From Lithospermum erythrorhizon (lineage: Eukaryota > Streptophyta > Magnoliopsida > Boraginales > Boraginaceae): 64,000 nt of DNA. The notes beneath the pieces are model-generated. The model had not been told where the DNA came from. It saw nothing but the letters and a program-made list of their open reading frames with translations, and searched no databases. Positions 11,206-22,854 of this stretch are shown in pieces. Location of the stretch: NCBI GenBank assembly GCA_019722365.1, contig JADFUC010000174.1:36902-100901 (forward strand). Reading direction: 5' to 3'. The number at the start of each line of letters is the position of its first letter. The first letter of the stretch is position 1. The position numbers and the translations under genes were made by a program.

Positions 11206-13446
11206 ATGGCGTCCAAGTTGCAACAGTTACAGGTCAAGGCACGTCAAGCTTCTCAGCTTGTTTCTACACATGGTTCTACCTACTATAAGCAGTTAATGGA
11301 GCAGAACAAGAAGTATGTTCAGGAGCCAGCAACTGTAGAAAAATGCAATGAATTGTCCAAACAGTTGTTCTACACGCGTCTTGCAAGGTGATTACCCTGC
11401 AATGTTAACTCTACATGTCTTATCTGCATGAGTTTTATTGATATATTTATTTATTCTTGAATATTTGTTATCTTGATGCATATCTGCATATTTCTGATTT
11501 CATCCAATATAGCATGTTTGCATTGACTTACGTTAGAATCTGATGACGTGTAAAATAAAATTCTCTATTGTGTGTGATGAGTGAATGACAATTGTCATAA
11601 TTTACATGGATTCCATGATTAGTCTATTATGAGTTTGCATGGATAACCTGATGAACACCTGAATTACTACATGAGGATACAAGATTATGCATGAATGGTG
11701 CAGTTTTTTCTCCAAGATTATGCATGAATGGTGCAGTTTTTTCTCCCTTCTTGCTTTTTACATTTAAGCAAATGTATTTCGAGAATTCTAATAGTTCTTA
11801 CCTATGATAATAAAAGGCACTTCACAAACCAGTCTACTGAAAGTTATTTGTAAAATGCATGCAATTATAAGATCTAATACGGAGTAGTATATAGGTGTGT
11901 ACTGAGCAGTGTTCCATAACAGTGAATTGAGCGTGAAACATCTATTTTCTGGTATTCTTCTATGAGTGCATACACTTTTTCTAATGCATTATTTATCACA
12001 AGGTACATTTACTTTTTCATATGTTACTATTTGGCATTTTACCAATTGGTTCGTTGACACATATTAAACATCATGACACGACTGACAGAATCTAGATATA
12101 GTATATTTATGTTCAGTTTTTTAGTAAGAATAAAATTATATAGATGGTTTTAGAGAGACCTTTTTGTTGGTCAACTAGAGCTTGAATGCCATAATCTTTT
12201 TTGAGTTTGACTACCATTTGGTTTTTTTATAGTTAATATTAAAATGGGAAATAAGACTCATTACAACTTAATTGGTTGTTCAATGGCACCGACTAGTGCT
12301 AGAAATTAAACTATTACATGAAACATCAAAAGAAGCATCCAAAAAGGTTTTCAATACATCCGTCATTCGCGGGGTGCCACCAAACACTACAACAGCTTGG
12401 GAGATATCCTTGAGAACACCTTGCCACTCTTGGTCTTTGCTTAGTCTATTATATAGCCTCAACCAAACCTGTGAGAATAAGCCGTCTGTAATAACAATGA
12501 TAGAGTGTAGCTGCTGGTGCTTAATCAGAATTAGACCAGCATCTCTAAAAAAGGTTGGTTTCCTGTGTGTTTTTAGAGTTAGCCATGGTAACTGACCAAT
12601 ATGTCCTTCACTAAGTTTATTACATTTATGACCGTCATCCACTAGTTAAATGCCAACTACTCATTTTGAAAACTACTTGTACTTCAATTATCTTTGCATC
12701 CAAAGATGATTTTGGGTATTTCAATTTGCACTAATTTTAAGGACAATTTAAATTCATCTTATAACTAGTTTTTCCTCTATTTAATCATCTCACAATTTGA
12801 TGAAAGATAACTAGTTTTGGGATTTTCACAAATGGAAAGCATCTCTAATAAAATGACACGGGAGTATTTTGACTAACCATAGTTGGGTGTGAGTGATAGT
12901 TTAATACTACCTCCATTTCAAAAAGATGGTGTCCAGTTTGTTTTTCAATGCTCAAAATTAACCAACTTTATAACCTTAATTGACACACATAACTTTGATT
13001 CAGATCAAAATTACTATGTTAATAGTATTATATGTTGAAATAATATCTTTTGATATATTTTTCAACAAAAATTATACAACATCTGTATTTATATTTGAAT
13101 TCAAAATTTAGAAAGTAAACCATCAAAATTGAAAACTAAACGATCCTTTTGAAATGGAGGGAGTATTTAAATTCACTTGAGACGAAGTGAATTACACTGC
13201 ATTTTGTTGGTATCTATTTAATTGCTTAATTTGAAATCACACAACTGTTCACGTTGCAGCATTCCTGTTCGTTATGAGGCATTTTGGAAGGAAGTTGACT
13301 ACGTTAAGCATGTATGGAAAAACAGGCATGATTTGAAGGTTGAGGATGCTGCTATTGCTGCTCTATTTGGCCTAGAGTGCTTTGCCTGGTATTGTGCTGG
13401 AGAGATTGTCGGAAGAGGGTTCACATTCACTGGTTACTACCCATAA
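11206..13446 (+). CDS. Mitochondrial ATP synthase subunit g
   Basis: Two exons, 11206-11387 and 13260-13446 (GT donor, GCAG acceptor), encode 122 residues, a usual length for plant subunit g. The start is the ATG opening MASKLQQLQVKARQASQLV. The second exon gives IPVRYEAFWKEVDYVKH and ends with a hydrophobic segment (FGLECFAWYCAGEIVGRGF) and FTGYYP, the single membrane helix and C-terminus typical of this F0 subunit. In mitochondria the g subunit sits at the dimer interface of the F1F0 synthase and helps shape cristae. The ORF is intact. The intron (11388-13259) holds a MITE and a 33-bp tandem duplication. Confidence 0.92.
11681..11746. repeat. Perfect 33-bp tandem duplication in the ATP synthase g intron
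   Basis: The unit beginning AAGATTATGCATGAATGG and ending TTTTTTCTCC occurs at 11681-11713 and is repeated without change at 11714-11746. Identity of the copies suggests a recent event or an assembly artefact. Confidence 0.95.
12907..13163. mobile_element. Stowaway-like MITE in the ATP synthase g intron
   Basis: The left end CTACCTCCATTTCAAAAAG and right end CTTTTGAAATGGAGGGAG are inverted repeats, and each side is flanked by TA (12905-12906, 13164-13165). At 257 bp with CTCCCTCC-type termini it fits Tc1/mariner-derived Stowaway MITEs. No coding capacity. Confidence 0.8.
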
Positions 13447-14343
13447 AGATCATCCATTGGCTAAACATTGTTTTGGAAGATTAGAAAGTTATGAGCTCCG
13501 TCTCACCATCAAGGTGATTCTTGTTGCTATAACTTCTTGCGGAAGAATTTCTTTTTGTTTTCTGTTAAAGTTTACGAAGCTGATGAATCAGTGGTTAGAT
13601 TTGAATGTCTCAATAATATGCATATCTCAATACTTCAGTTCCTGGCATATCGAATTTGCCTTAAGAACTTTATTACATAGAGCTACTGATTACTCCTTAA
13701 ATTTACCTTTGTTTGGCATGAACCCTCTTGATAAATACTTAACACTGTTGAATTGATACGACTATAAATGGGGAAACTGGAGCTGAGTTCTTAATCTTGA
13801 CATCAAAATGGCCATCATATAATCTTGACATCTTCATGTAATAAAAGAGAAATCCCTCTTTAAAAGCATAATATTGTCATCCACAATTGTCTCTGTACTT
13901 TACTTCTCAATCTTCATCATTCTAGCTTAAGCTTCCAACAAATTTCTTGTACAGTCTATCATGTTTTTAGTTGATGTGCAAGTGAATAAATTGAATCTGT
14001 TTATTTAACTAATTAGGGTCTTTATATCATGATTTTTAAATTAATGTTGTTTACGGGGAATTTGCATGGACATTTTTTCAATTTTTTTGAATATGAAGAA
14101 CAAACTACTAAAAATGAAAGCAAAAAAATATCATATTTTATTCCACTTGCAAATATATACCTGTATATTGTATCCATTCATACTTAAGATAGACTTGAAG
14201 TAAAAGTATGAGTGGATATAAGTTACTTTTGACCAAAAAAAAATGCTATACTTTTTCTTACATGTTTTAATAACTTGACCTTGGCAGGAAAAAGTAGTTA
14301 CTGTGTGCAAAATTATTACAGTATTAGAATCAACCTAATATAG
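13447..14343. other. 3' flank of the ATP synthase g gene, no gene seen
   Basis: The first part is likely 3' UTR. The rest is AT-rich spacer without a recognisable open frame, repeat end or RNA gene. Confidence 0.5.
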
Positions 14344-14714
14344 TTACAGGTAGGCCCGTTAAAGATTCGATTCGGCTCGAGAAGTTCGGCTTGAAAAGTT
14401 CAATTCAAAGGTCGGTTCAATGTAGTTCGAGCCGAGCTCGAACCTCATTTTTAGGTTCAGTCGAGCTCGAGCTGAAGGCTCAGTTCGACTCGAACCACAT
14501 AAATTATTTATTTTGTTTTCTTTTTTTGCATATTTTATCATTAAAATTTGAATGTTTCGGTTCGACTCGAACCTTTGAACTTTTCGAACCGAATCGAACC
14601 TTGATTTTTCGTATTCGTTCGAACCTCGAGTCGAATCGAACCTCGAATCCTTATGTTCGAGTCGAGCCGAACCATGTTCAGGTTCGACGGGGTTGGGTTT
14701 GTTAATTACAGGTA
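14344..14714. mobile_element. Palindromic TTCGA-rich MITE-like element
   Basis: The 9-mer TTACAGGTA occurs at 14344-14352 and 14706-14714 and brackets a block packed with TTCGAnTCGAnCC motifs. Left and right arms are roughly inverted (GATTCGATTCGGCTCGAG versus CTCGAGTCGAATCGAACC) around an AT-rich centre near 14500-14555. A 9-bp direct repeat fits a Mutator-like target duplication, but terminal repeats are weak. Related TCGA-rich sequence recurs at 15250-15370. Confidence 0.55.
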
Positions 14715-15492
14715 ACTTTGATTATTACAAAGAAAATATGATCAAATATTGGTTATTCAATCAATCTAATTTTTTTTTATATGTATACTAGTGTCTATAA
14801 TTTGACTCAAAAGTTTCATCAACTTGCTTTTAGCTTGACTCGGATATGTACTAAAGGGCTCGAGGAGCTTGATTTTGAATCCGGCTACCTCCGTCAACCT
14901 ATTTTGTGGGGTTTGCACTTGGACCCAAGAGCTTTAGTAGTTTGTTCTTGAATGATGGTGACTTTGACTTGAACTTTCGACATGGCTTTAGAGGCTGGTC
15001 AAAATATGAAAATAAGCTGATTCAGTGGCAATTGCATTGAATAGATAAATGTCACTTGGAATTTGTTTGGACTAATTTAAATTTAATTAACTGCTTCTGT
15101 CAATATTTTACAAAATTTAGTTTACTCAATTAATTAATTTTTAGATAATTATTGATAAATTTTTACTACCAACAATAGTTAAGGTATCTTTCTTGGAAAC
15201 AGCACTTTGTTTATTATGGTTGAAACTGATAAATGCATCTTATTTGAACAAGTAGATTCGAATTGAATTTAGCTAGTTTCAACTCGATTTGATGTTTTAC
15301 TCGATTCAATATCAATCTCGAAGAAGAAGGTATGACTCGATTCGATTATGTTATCTCATTCGAATTAACGGGGTTCGGACAAAAGATAGCGGGGGCGGCC
15401 TAATAGAGTGTTCCAAAGGGTGTTTTGCACATACCTTAAATCTAGAGGGGTTTCTAATATTTTATATATCATGTGAATTGCAAGTGAAATTC
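14715..15492. other. Spacer with TCGA-rich degenerate repeats
   Basis: AT-rich spacer. At 15250-15370 a run of ACTCGATTC-like motifs resembles the arms of the preceding palindromic element. No gene recognised. Confidence 0.35.
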
Positions 15493-15643
15493 TAACGTAA
15501 TTTTTTTTAAAATTTATTTTTTCATATTTTTTTTATAGTTAATATTGTAATATTTCTTAACCCTCCTTACATGAGATTCGAACTCTTAACTTCAAGGATC
15601 AAGCGGTGCTAGCTCAACCGCTAGATCATGCGATAGCGTAATT
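15493..15643 (-). mobile_element. tRNA-derived SINE, minus strand
   Basis: A direct repeat TAACGTAATT / TAGCGTAATT (15493-15502, 15634-15643; 9 of 10) brackets a 131-bp insert. Read on the minus strand it starts with a tRNA-like head (TAGCGGTTGAGCTAGC), has an RNA polymerase III B-box match, GTTCGAATC, at 15575-15583, and ends in an A-rich tail (T-run on +). This layout is that of a plant tRNA-derived SINE inserted by LINE-encoded machinery. The A box is less clear than the B box. Confidence 0.8.
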
Positions 15644-15659
15644 GATAAAGACAATGGTG

Positions 15660-16471
15660 CAAAAAGCCAATGTGCTCGAGTTGGGATCTTGTTGTTCTTG
15701 TGAATCATTTCTTAACAATTGAGAGTTGCAATCTTATCTCCCTCCCCACTACCGCTTGTCGTTTACCCAGCCACCCACTTTCTAGAATAACCACCAGCCT
15801 GACCTCTTCTCCCAGCGCTTTACCCAGCGCCCTTCTACATTCCTTGACCCTTAATGGTCCTAGAATCGCCTCACTTATCGTCCCCGCCCCACATTAAATG
15901 CAGCGATGGTATGACACCGCTTCGCCCCTCCTCCAAAAGCAACAAAGCCCAGCTACAAAGTTGTTTCCGCCCCAATCCGATGGCGAGCATATCTGCGCCA
16001 CCAGAAGTCGTCGCCCCAGCCTACCGTGGAAAAAGCAGAGATAAACACTACCCTAAAGGCATCGGCAATACGCGGCTCTGGCGGCGTATCACCTCCCTTT
16101 ACTACAACAACAAAGCCGCCGACACCATTCCTATGCCCTGAAGTTAATCTCAAGCCATACAAGCACATGCAGACTTGGCCTTATTATTTTCGTAGTTGTT
16201 CAAATAAGGTAGTTAGATTTTCCATATTATGTGCTATCTAAAGTTGTTACTTAGAGATTAGGTTGTTTTCAGGATTCTAGGAACGACTACATAACTTGAT
16301 ATTAGCTGGTCAGTTGTAATGAATTTACTATATATAGCCTAGTTCATCTCAATAAAGATTACAAGTTTCCTGGCAATTGCAATTGTAGTTATTCATATTC
16401 TTTCACTTTGTTTCTTGTTGTTCTTGTGTGAATCATTTCTGAACAATTGAGAGTTGCAATCTCAACAATTG
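15660..16471 (+). mobile_element. Copia LTR region with duplicated end segment
   Basis: The segment at about 16417-16465 (TTCTTGTTGTTCTTGTG... to GAGTTGCAATCTC) immediately precedes a primer-binding-like site and so marks an LTR 3' end. A TATA-like CTATATATAG near 16331 and AATAAAG at 16352 fit an LTR promoter and polyadenylation signal. Nearly the same ~45 bp occurs earlier at 15692-15738. Between them lies a proline/serine-rich, GC-richer stretch (15740-16140) with short open frames that I do not recognise. Confidence 0.6.
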
Positions 16472-16760
16472 GTATTAGAGCGAGGGAAGATCAGATGGTT
16501 CAAACATTGATCAAAGTTTCATTCTGTGTTTCAAATGAGTGAAGAAAAAGTAAGCATCAATATATCTCACTTTGATGGCAAATACTATGTTCATTGGCGT
16601 GAGGTCATGGAGAATTACTTAAGAGCAAAAGGACTATGAGGTGTAATGGAAATGGAAAGAGGAGTAGGATAGCCTCTTGATGGTGCCCTGCTGAGTGCTG
16701 AATATTTAGAATAATTGAAATTCAATTCACAAACTTGAATACATAAAATTAGGATAGAGG
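16472..16760 (+). pseudogene. Copia primer site and 5' end of gag, broken
   Basis: TTGGTATTAGAGCGAGG at 16476 resembles the initiator-methionine tRNA primer site (TGGTATCAGAGC) of copia elements. A gag start follows at about 16535: MSEEKVSINISHFDGKYYVH, then W.E.MENYLRAKGL and a stop. The spacing HFDGK.Y..WRE.ME.YLR is characteristic of Ty1/copia Gag. Homology fades near 16710, so only the first ~60 codons remain. Confidence 0.75.
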
Positions 16761-17183
16761 GAGTATATAAATGAGTCGAGCCTCATTTTTCCGAACTTAA
16801 TAACATAACTTGTTTGTTATGGCTCGATTCATACACAACTCTAACATCGTCGACGCGTTGAAGCAAAACCATAAACTATTTCTCTTCCTTATTCCTTCCT
16901 CCAGAAATATCCGAACATAAACATAATACGGAGTATTTCTAAATTAATTTTATTTCTCAAATTAATCCATCCCTATCTATACTTTCACTTTTTTTTTTTC
17001 TTTTTTTTTTTTGAAGAATTCGATTTAATCATATCAGATCCTAGAGGTACATCTATAACATCATTCAATTATCATATAAAATTGTTTCCATATATCATAA
17101 ATAATTGGATTTTATGTTTTTTTTAACAAATTATTATTTTTTCATATTTTTTGTTTGTGTGATGGTAATTAGAAGATTTGAAG
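16761..17183. promoter_or_regulatory. Upstream region of the VPS32/SNF7 gene
   Basis: AT-rich DNA with a CT/T-rich tract (16950-17015) typical of plant leaders. No defined promoter element can be asserted; it is the only room for promoter and 5' UTR between the copia fragment and the start codon at 17184. Confidence 0.4.
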
Positions 17184-19607
17184 ATGTTTACAAAGATTTT
17201 TGGTAAACCTAAGCAAGAGGCTAATGCCCTCACGACTTTGGATAAATTAAACGAGGTATGTTATGTGTATCTTTTAATTTTCATTTAATCGATTACTTTT
17301 CTCGTATTTATATACCCGACCCTATTTAGTGCGATAAGTTTTGGTTTAGTTATATTAATTATTTATGTTGCTTACTTTTTAATGAAATATACGATAAAAA
17401 CAAAGTTCATTGATTTTGAAGCTGAAAAAGATCGATTTTTATGTGATTGTTTAATTACAAAGCATGGAGAAAAAAGTTTATCTATTTTGAAGCTGAAAAA
17501 TAAACTTACGGAGTATTGATTTGAAGCTGAAAAATGTTAATTGTTTATGTGATTATTTACTTATGAAGCAGGGAGAAATAAATTTCATTTATTTTGAAGC
17601 TGAAAAAATGTGAACTTTTTATGTGATTGTTTTTACTTACAATTTACAAAGCAGGGACAAAAATGTTAAATTGATTTTGAAGCTGAAATTTTATATTTTT
17701 TATGAGATTAAAACTTATAAAAATTGAGCTATGGAGCGAGATTTTTCTGGATGTGTCTTTCTCTCATTAGTTAGTATTTCAGTCAGTGTAATTGAAGTGA
17801 AAATTGGAAACTTTTATGATGTTCCATATATATTTTAGCTCGATGTAGCAGATGAGCTTTTTTTCAGGTTATGATATTGTATTTTGCACAATCTCGTCGA
17901 GCCTGGCTATATTGTGAAGATGACACATTCTTTTCGACCAGTTTAGTTTCAGTTGAATTAGTGCTTTCGTTCCTGTCCCTAATAAATGTAGTTAAAACCA
18001 TAAGCAACAATACATGTGGATTTTACTTGGAACTAATCCAAATTGAGTAAATGGATGATTGTGAATTAATATAAATGCAGTTGAAAAACCTTAAGCAACC
18101 ATAAGTGCGGCGATTTTATTAGGAAGAGTGAATAAAGTTGTTACTCCCTGAATCCCTGTGTGTTTACGAGCAGTTATTAGTCCATGAAAAATATTTACTG
18201 AGAGTGTTCTGCCGTTCAAGTGTCTCGATCCTCATTGTTATGTTTCTAGACTCTGGAAATGCTCGAGAAAAAAGAGAAGGTGCTTCTAAAGAAGGCCTCT
18301 GCAGAGGTTGAAAAGGCCAAGGATTATACGAGAGCAAAAAATAAGAGAGGTGTGCTTTACCACTCATCTGCAATGACATTTGTTGATTGTTTCTACATTA
18401 GCTGGTATTATTTTGTTTATAGATCCCCAATATATATTGCTGCCATTGTTTTAGAGTGTTTTGTTTGTTGATCTTTTAGACTGTTCAAGATATAGTGAAT
18501 AATTAAAGGCATGGAAGAAGTAGGGTTCTCTAACTTGTGAAGATAGATATGGGTTGGCTCTTATCTCCATGTTAAAATTGCCAAGAATTTGTACATAAAT
18601 AGATAGATTCTCAACAGTGCTTAAAAACTAATTAGAAGTTTTCTGTGCAGCTGCCATCCAATGTTTAAAGAGGAAAAAACTCTATGAACAGCAGGTTGAG
18701 CAACTAGGCAATTTTCAATTGCGCATTCATGATCAGGTTTGTTCAACTGTCACGTCCATTGGTTTTTAGTTTGACGCATGATCGGAAAATATGATTGTGA
18801 AACTCACCTTGATTTTGTTCGTCTTTGTTTATTTGGCAGATGATAATGTTGGAAGGTGCGAAAGCTACAACCGAAACTGTTGATGCCCTGAGAAGCGGAG
18901 CTTCTGCAATGAAAGCAATGCAAAAAGCAACGTAAGTCATCCTCACTCTGTTCAACATCTTGGTATCTGAAGTATATTCGTGCACAAAATATGCTAATCT
19001 TTTTATGTTGGACATGGAATTCCGTAACTATCAAAGATTGTTTGTTTGTATGCTTTGTTGTTTCACATAGATGATAAGTGTAACAAAAGATAGAGATTAC
19101 TAGCTTCTTCAATCTCCTTACAATAACAACTGTGGATAATTGGCATTTGAATTTTGTTTATTATATCTTTACAGGAACATTGATGATGTGGATCAGACGA
19201 TGGATGAAATAAATGAACAGACAGAGAATATGAAGCAAATACAGGAGGCATTGGCTACTCCAATTGGTGCTGCGGCTGACTTTGATGAGGTTCCTTACCA
19301 ACCATCCCATGACTCTCTGATTTTTCCAATCCATTGATCAATTTATCTTCTTGAACATGTTAGGTCGGTCTAAATTTGTTAATATGCTATTTTCTGATTA
19401 AATTGGTCGTTGCAGGATGAATTAGAGGCCGAACTTGAAGAATTAGAAAGTGCTGAATTGGAAGAAGAACTTCTTCAGCCTGCAACTACTGCTCCTGCTG
19501 CATCAGTGCAAGTTCCAGCAGGCAGGCAACCTGCTCGCCCTACTCCTCAAAGACGCACTGCTGAGGAAGATGAACTTGCTGCACTGCAAGCTGAAATGGC
19601 GCTCTAA
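17184..19607 (+). CDS. VPS32: ESCRT-III subunit VPS32/SNF7 (CHMP4-type)
   Basis: Six exons, 17184-17255, 18250-18349, 18651-18736, 18840-18931, 19175-19289 and 19416-19607, join in phase to 218 residues with canonical GT-AG junctions. The N-terminus (MFTKIFGKPKQEANALTTLD) carries the basic amphipathic start used for membrane binding. Helices follow: TLEMLEKKEKVLLKKASAE, then LYEQQVEQLGNFQLRIHDQ, then MIMLEGAKATTETVDALRSG. The acidic C-terminal half (DELEAELEELESAELEEELL) ends in an MIM1-like helix (DELAALQAEMAL), where the VPS4 ATPase binds. Snf7 polymers drive membrane scission in multivesicular body sorting. Length matches the family and no lesion is seen. Confidence 0.93.
17396..17720. repeat. 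Degenerate ~75-bp repeats in VPS32 intron 1
   Basis: TTTGAAGCTGAAA recurs near 17416, 17494, 17522, 17602 and 17678, mostly followed by TTTATGTGATTGTTT-like sequence and AAAGCAGGGAGAAA. Spacing is about 75-80 bp with one short interval. The copies have diverged, so this is an old minisatellite. Confidence 0.8.
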
Positions 19608-20160
19608 GCTGTAATTCCTTTCCCAACTATACTAGTTATAATTTTATTTCGCATCAAGTCCATATAGAACCTGATCTCTCCTTTCTAACCTAATTGATTC
19701 GCAAAGTTATTATTTCACTTCTCATGCATCCATGCAGGTAATTAGTTGTACATGTTGGAGAGTTCGCATGGATGTATTCATTGAGATGGAAAGTTTTAGC
19801 ATCATATTTCACATTATCAGATATGCTCAGAGTTCTGCCCAAGAGGTCTAGCAGTTGGTACATAACTCTCGACTCGCATTGTAATTTACTTCCCTTGCTT
19901 GCTTGTAAAATTTAGCTTTCCATATAATTCTGTATCTTACAGAATAAATTGTTAGTAGTCAATAAATTATTCTGATATATGGACCATATTGTTGTAGTCA
20001 TTTCTATTGAAATTTGGTTTCTTGGAGTGCCAGATATAGTGTGTTTTTGGCAGCTTGTTATAAAATATTATTGTGAGAGAAATTACATCAGAAACTACTC
20101 CTTTTGATTCATTCTATTGACGTTTTCAATATTTTTCTCGAGGCTTGGATCATAATTTAC
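19608..20160 (+). other. 3' UTR and flank of VPS32
   Basis: Follows the TAA stop. AATAAA-type signals occur at 19942 and 19960 and could serve polyadenylation. No further gene. Confidence 0.45.
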
Positions 20161-20492
20161 TCCCTCCATCTCTTTTTTATAGAAACATTTCATTTGGCAC
20201 AAAAATGTAGGAAAATTTAAATTCTACTGACAAGTCTATTATAGTTTTATATTCTTATCCTAATTTAATCGGAATGATTCTTTCCAAAAAATAATACCTA
20301 TTTGTAATCAATAAATCATTCGAATATTTTGGAGTTTATAGAGATGGATTCTTATCTTGAGCACTACACATAAATAACTTATATGTTGACATTTTGAACA
20401 TTGAAAAAGGTGGTTGAACAAGATAAATTTATGATCAAATTCATTTGAAAGCAATTGTTCAAATTTTCCAATTAAAATAGAACGGATGTAGT
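20161..20492. mobile_element. Probable Stowaway-like MITE
   Basis: The left end CTCCCTCCATCTCTTTTTTA follows TA. The right end AAAATAGAACGGATGTAG reads in reverse as CTACATCCGTTCTATTTT, a diverged match. Size and termini fit a Stowaway family; the ends have several mismatches. Confidence 0.55.
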
Positions 20493-21239
20493 CCATAGTA
20501 TTTTTTATTTATCCGCTTCGTCCATAATTGAAACACCTTAGTATATTCGCATAAGATTACATATGATAACTTATTAATTTTAGCTGTGTAGAACCAAAAA
20601 ACAAGAACACCAACTCGCCTGAACCTAAATATACTACTCCTACTTAATTAGTTAGGTAAGAATCTTATTTAGAAAAGTGAAATTTGAGTATTTGCTCAAC
20701 TCATTTATTTATTCTAGATCAGTATCTTTTCTCTCAAATCAACATTTCCCCAATCGTTTTCTCATTTATAATGAATTATAGGCAGTGTGATATGTAACAT
20801 AGTTTTGAGTCTACTTAAAAATATGTATATCACTAACATATCTTTCCTCAATCCATGGTGTCGAAACTTTGAACTTTGTTCATCTATTGAAACTTTTGTG
20901 TAGATATTTTTGTTTGTATTGTATAATCACGTGAAAATTATATAAATGAAATTACATTCAATATTTCCATTAATATGTTTTTATAAGATATTATCTGACA
21001 CAAACAAATATATTTAAGGTCAAAGTTCAAGAGATGAACAAAATTTAAAAGTGGTTAATCTTTGTGGATAAACTAATAAAAAGTATGAATAAGGGTTGTG
21101 TTTGTACGTTTTAACTTTCGGCTTTTATTTATTAATTACTAAGTGCAGCCTATACAAAAAATCTAAAGTTAGAAAAAAATATTATTATTTTTAATTAATA
21201 ATCCCTCTCTTAATTGATAACTCATGGGTTCTAATAGGA
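20493..21239. other. AT-rich spacer, no gene seen
   Basis: Only short open frames. A GCTTCGTCCATAATTGAAACA sequence near 20515 could be one end of another MITE, but no partner end was found. Confidence 0.35.
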
Positions 21240-22541
21240 ATTAATGCCAATAACCCGTTACGAAAAAAAATAAATAAAATTTAAATTTTAGGTCGTGATG
21301 GGACAGGGGGATATTTTAAATAATCTCGATGATAATATTATTTAAGTAAAATTTTTAGCCGAATTACATTTATAATTTATTAGTTTTTTCCATGGAGATA
21401 TTTTATCTTTGGAGGCCGGGTTCGTGGAGATTAAATGCGATAAGCGGAGAAATTAACCCGAAACCGAGCGGGACTTCAATTTTTTAAATATCTAGTCGTA
21501 CTTATCGCATCATCATTATCAAACACTTAAATCATCGTCTTTTTCATGGTTTGGCGAAATATTCACCCGCTCCCCTTGAACATTTTTTCCATTTCTCTCT
21601 TCAATTGTCGCTCAAACTCAAAACCGTTTGTAGAATATTGTTCTCTTCATCATTCTCTTCGAGTTAAGGTAAGAAATTCAAGTCTTTCGAGATATTTCTT
21701 GGGTTTTGACATAGTTGACTTTTACATAATTGAATTTTATGATAAATCTTAGTTGGTTATGGGTTCTGTGACGTATATAAGTGATGAATTCGTGATTTAG
21801 AGATCGTTTGAGGACGTTATGGTCGAGTTGACTTTTAGGTTTTCGGTTGACTTTTTATGTGGATATTTTTATAAGACTTTAAATGTGTAGGAGGTTATAT
21901 TGGGACCTTATTATAGTTGTTATGATGTTAAATTGGTGAACTAAGAAATTGATTAAAGAGGTGTTATGTTGAAAAGTGTAAATTCAATTGAGTTATAATT
22001 GATATTTCGGGTATGAATTGTTAATTATGGACTTGATGATTAGTTAAAGAATAACTTATAAATTCGATTTGTAATATGAGAAAGTGATAGATGGAATTTA
22101 GCGGGGGAATCGATTGGGATTTGTGTCCGATGGGGATTATAATTCGATAGTTTATCCGTCATGTGGCTTGTTTAGAATAGTTCCTCTAGAGTTGGTTATG
22201 TATCTTCACAAACGCCGGTATAGTAGTAGGTCTTGATTATACTGCAGGTGTTGTTTAGGCGTTGATCGTGGAAAGAGCGGGTGCAGCGATTGTTTTTCGC
22301 GAAAGGTTTTGCCGGTAGTAGCGAGAGGTAAATCTTTTTTTTATCACGGGTGTTACTTTACGTACTTACCTTGATTTGTGATATACATGTTATTGTGGTG
22401 TGATTATGTGAGAATGATGTACATGTCATTGTGTTATGATTATGAGAATGATATACATGTAATTGTTGTGTTATGATTGTGTTTACGTATGAAGATTGAT
22501 GGAGTAAATGTAGCTTGAACTCCCAACCTATATTTCTGAAT

Positions 22542-22680
22542 TCTGTGGCCTTGTCGGCACTATTATATTATGTGGCCTTGTCGGCACTATTATATGTGGC
22601 CGGTCGGCACTATTGTACGTTTGTGGCCTTGTCGGCACTTTTGATATGTTTGTGGCCTTATCGGCGATTGTGATTGATCT
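22542..22680. repeat. ~30-bp tandem repeat GTGGCCTTGTCGGCA in the solo LTR
   Basis: GTGGCCTTGTCGGCACTATT or close variants occur about five times with AT-rich spacers. The 3' LTR of the decayed element holds related but fewer copies near 40757-40835. Confidence 0.85.
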
Positions 22681-22854
22681 ACGATTGTGGGATGTTTTAG
22701 CTGTGTGTTGTAATACTGTTTGGGAGTAGAGTAGTTGTTTGGGTTATGCATGAGTTTGAGGCCTTGAGTATCAGGGGGTGACCCTATAGTTGGGATTACC
22801 AGGGATTAGGTGACTCTCGCCCTTGCGAGGATATGTGGCGCTATTGGCCACATA

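Noticed and set aside
12280..12642. Overlapping open frames on both strands (107 and 120 codons) in the ATP synthase g intron
   Set aside because: Both lie inside the intron between well-supported exons and show no recognisable domain. They may be a transposon scrap, but nothing supports a gene.
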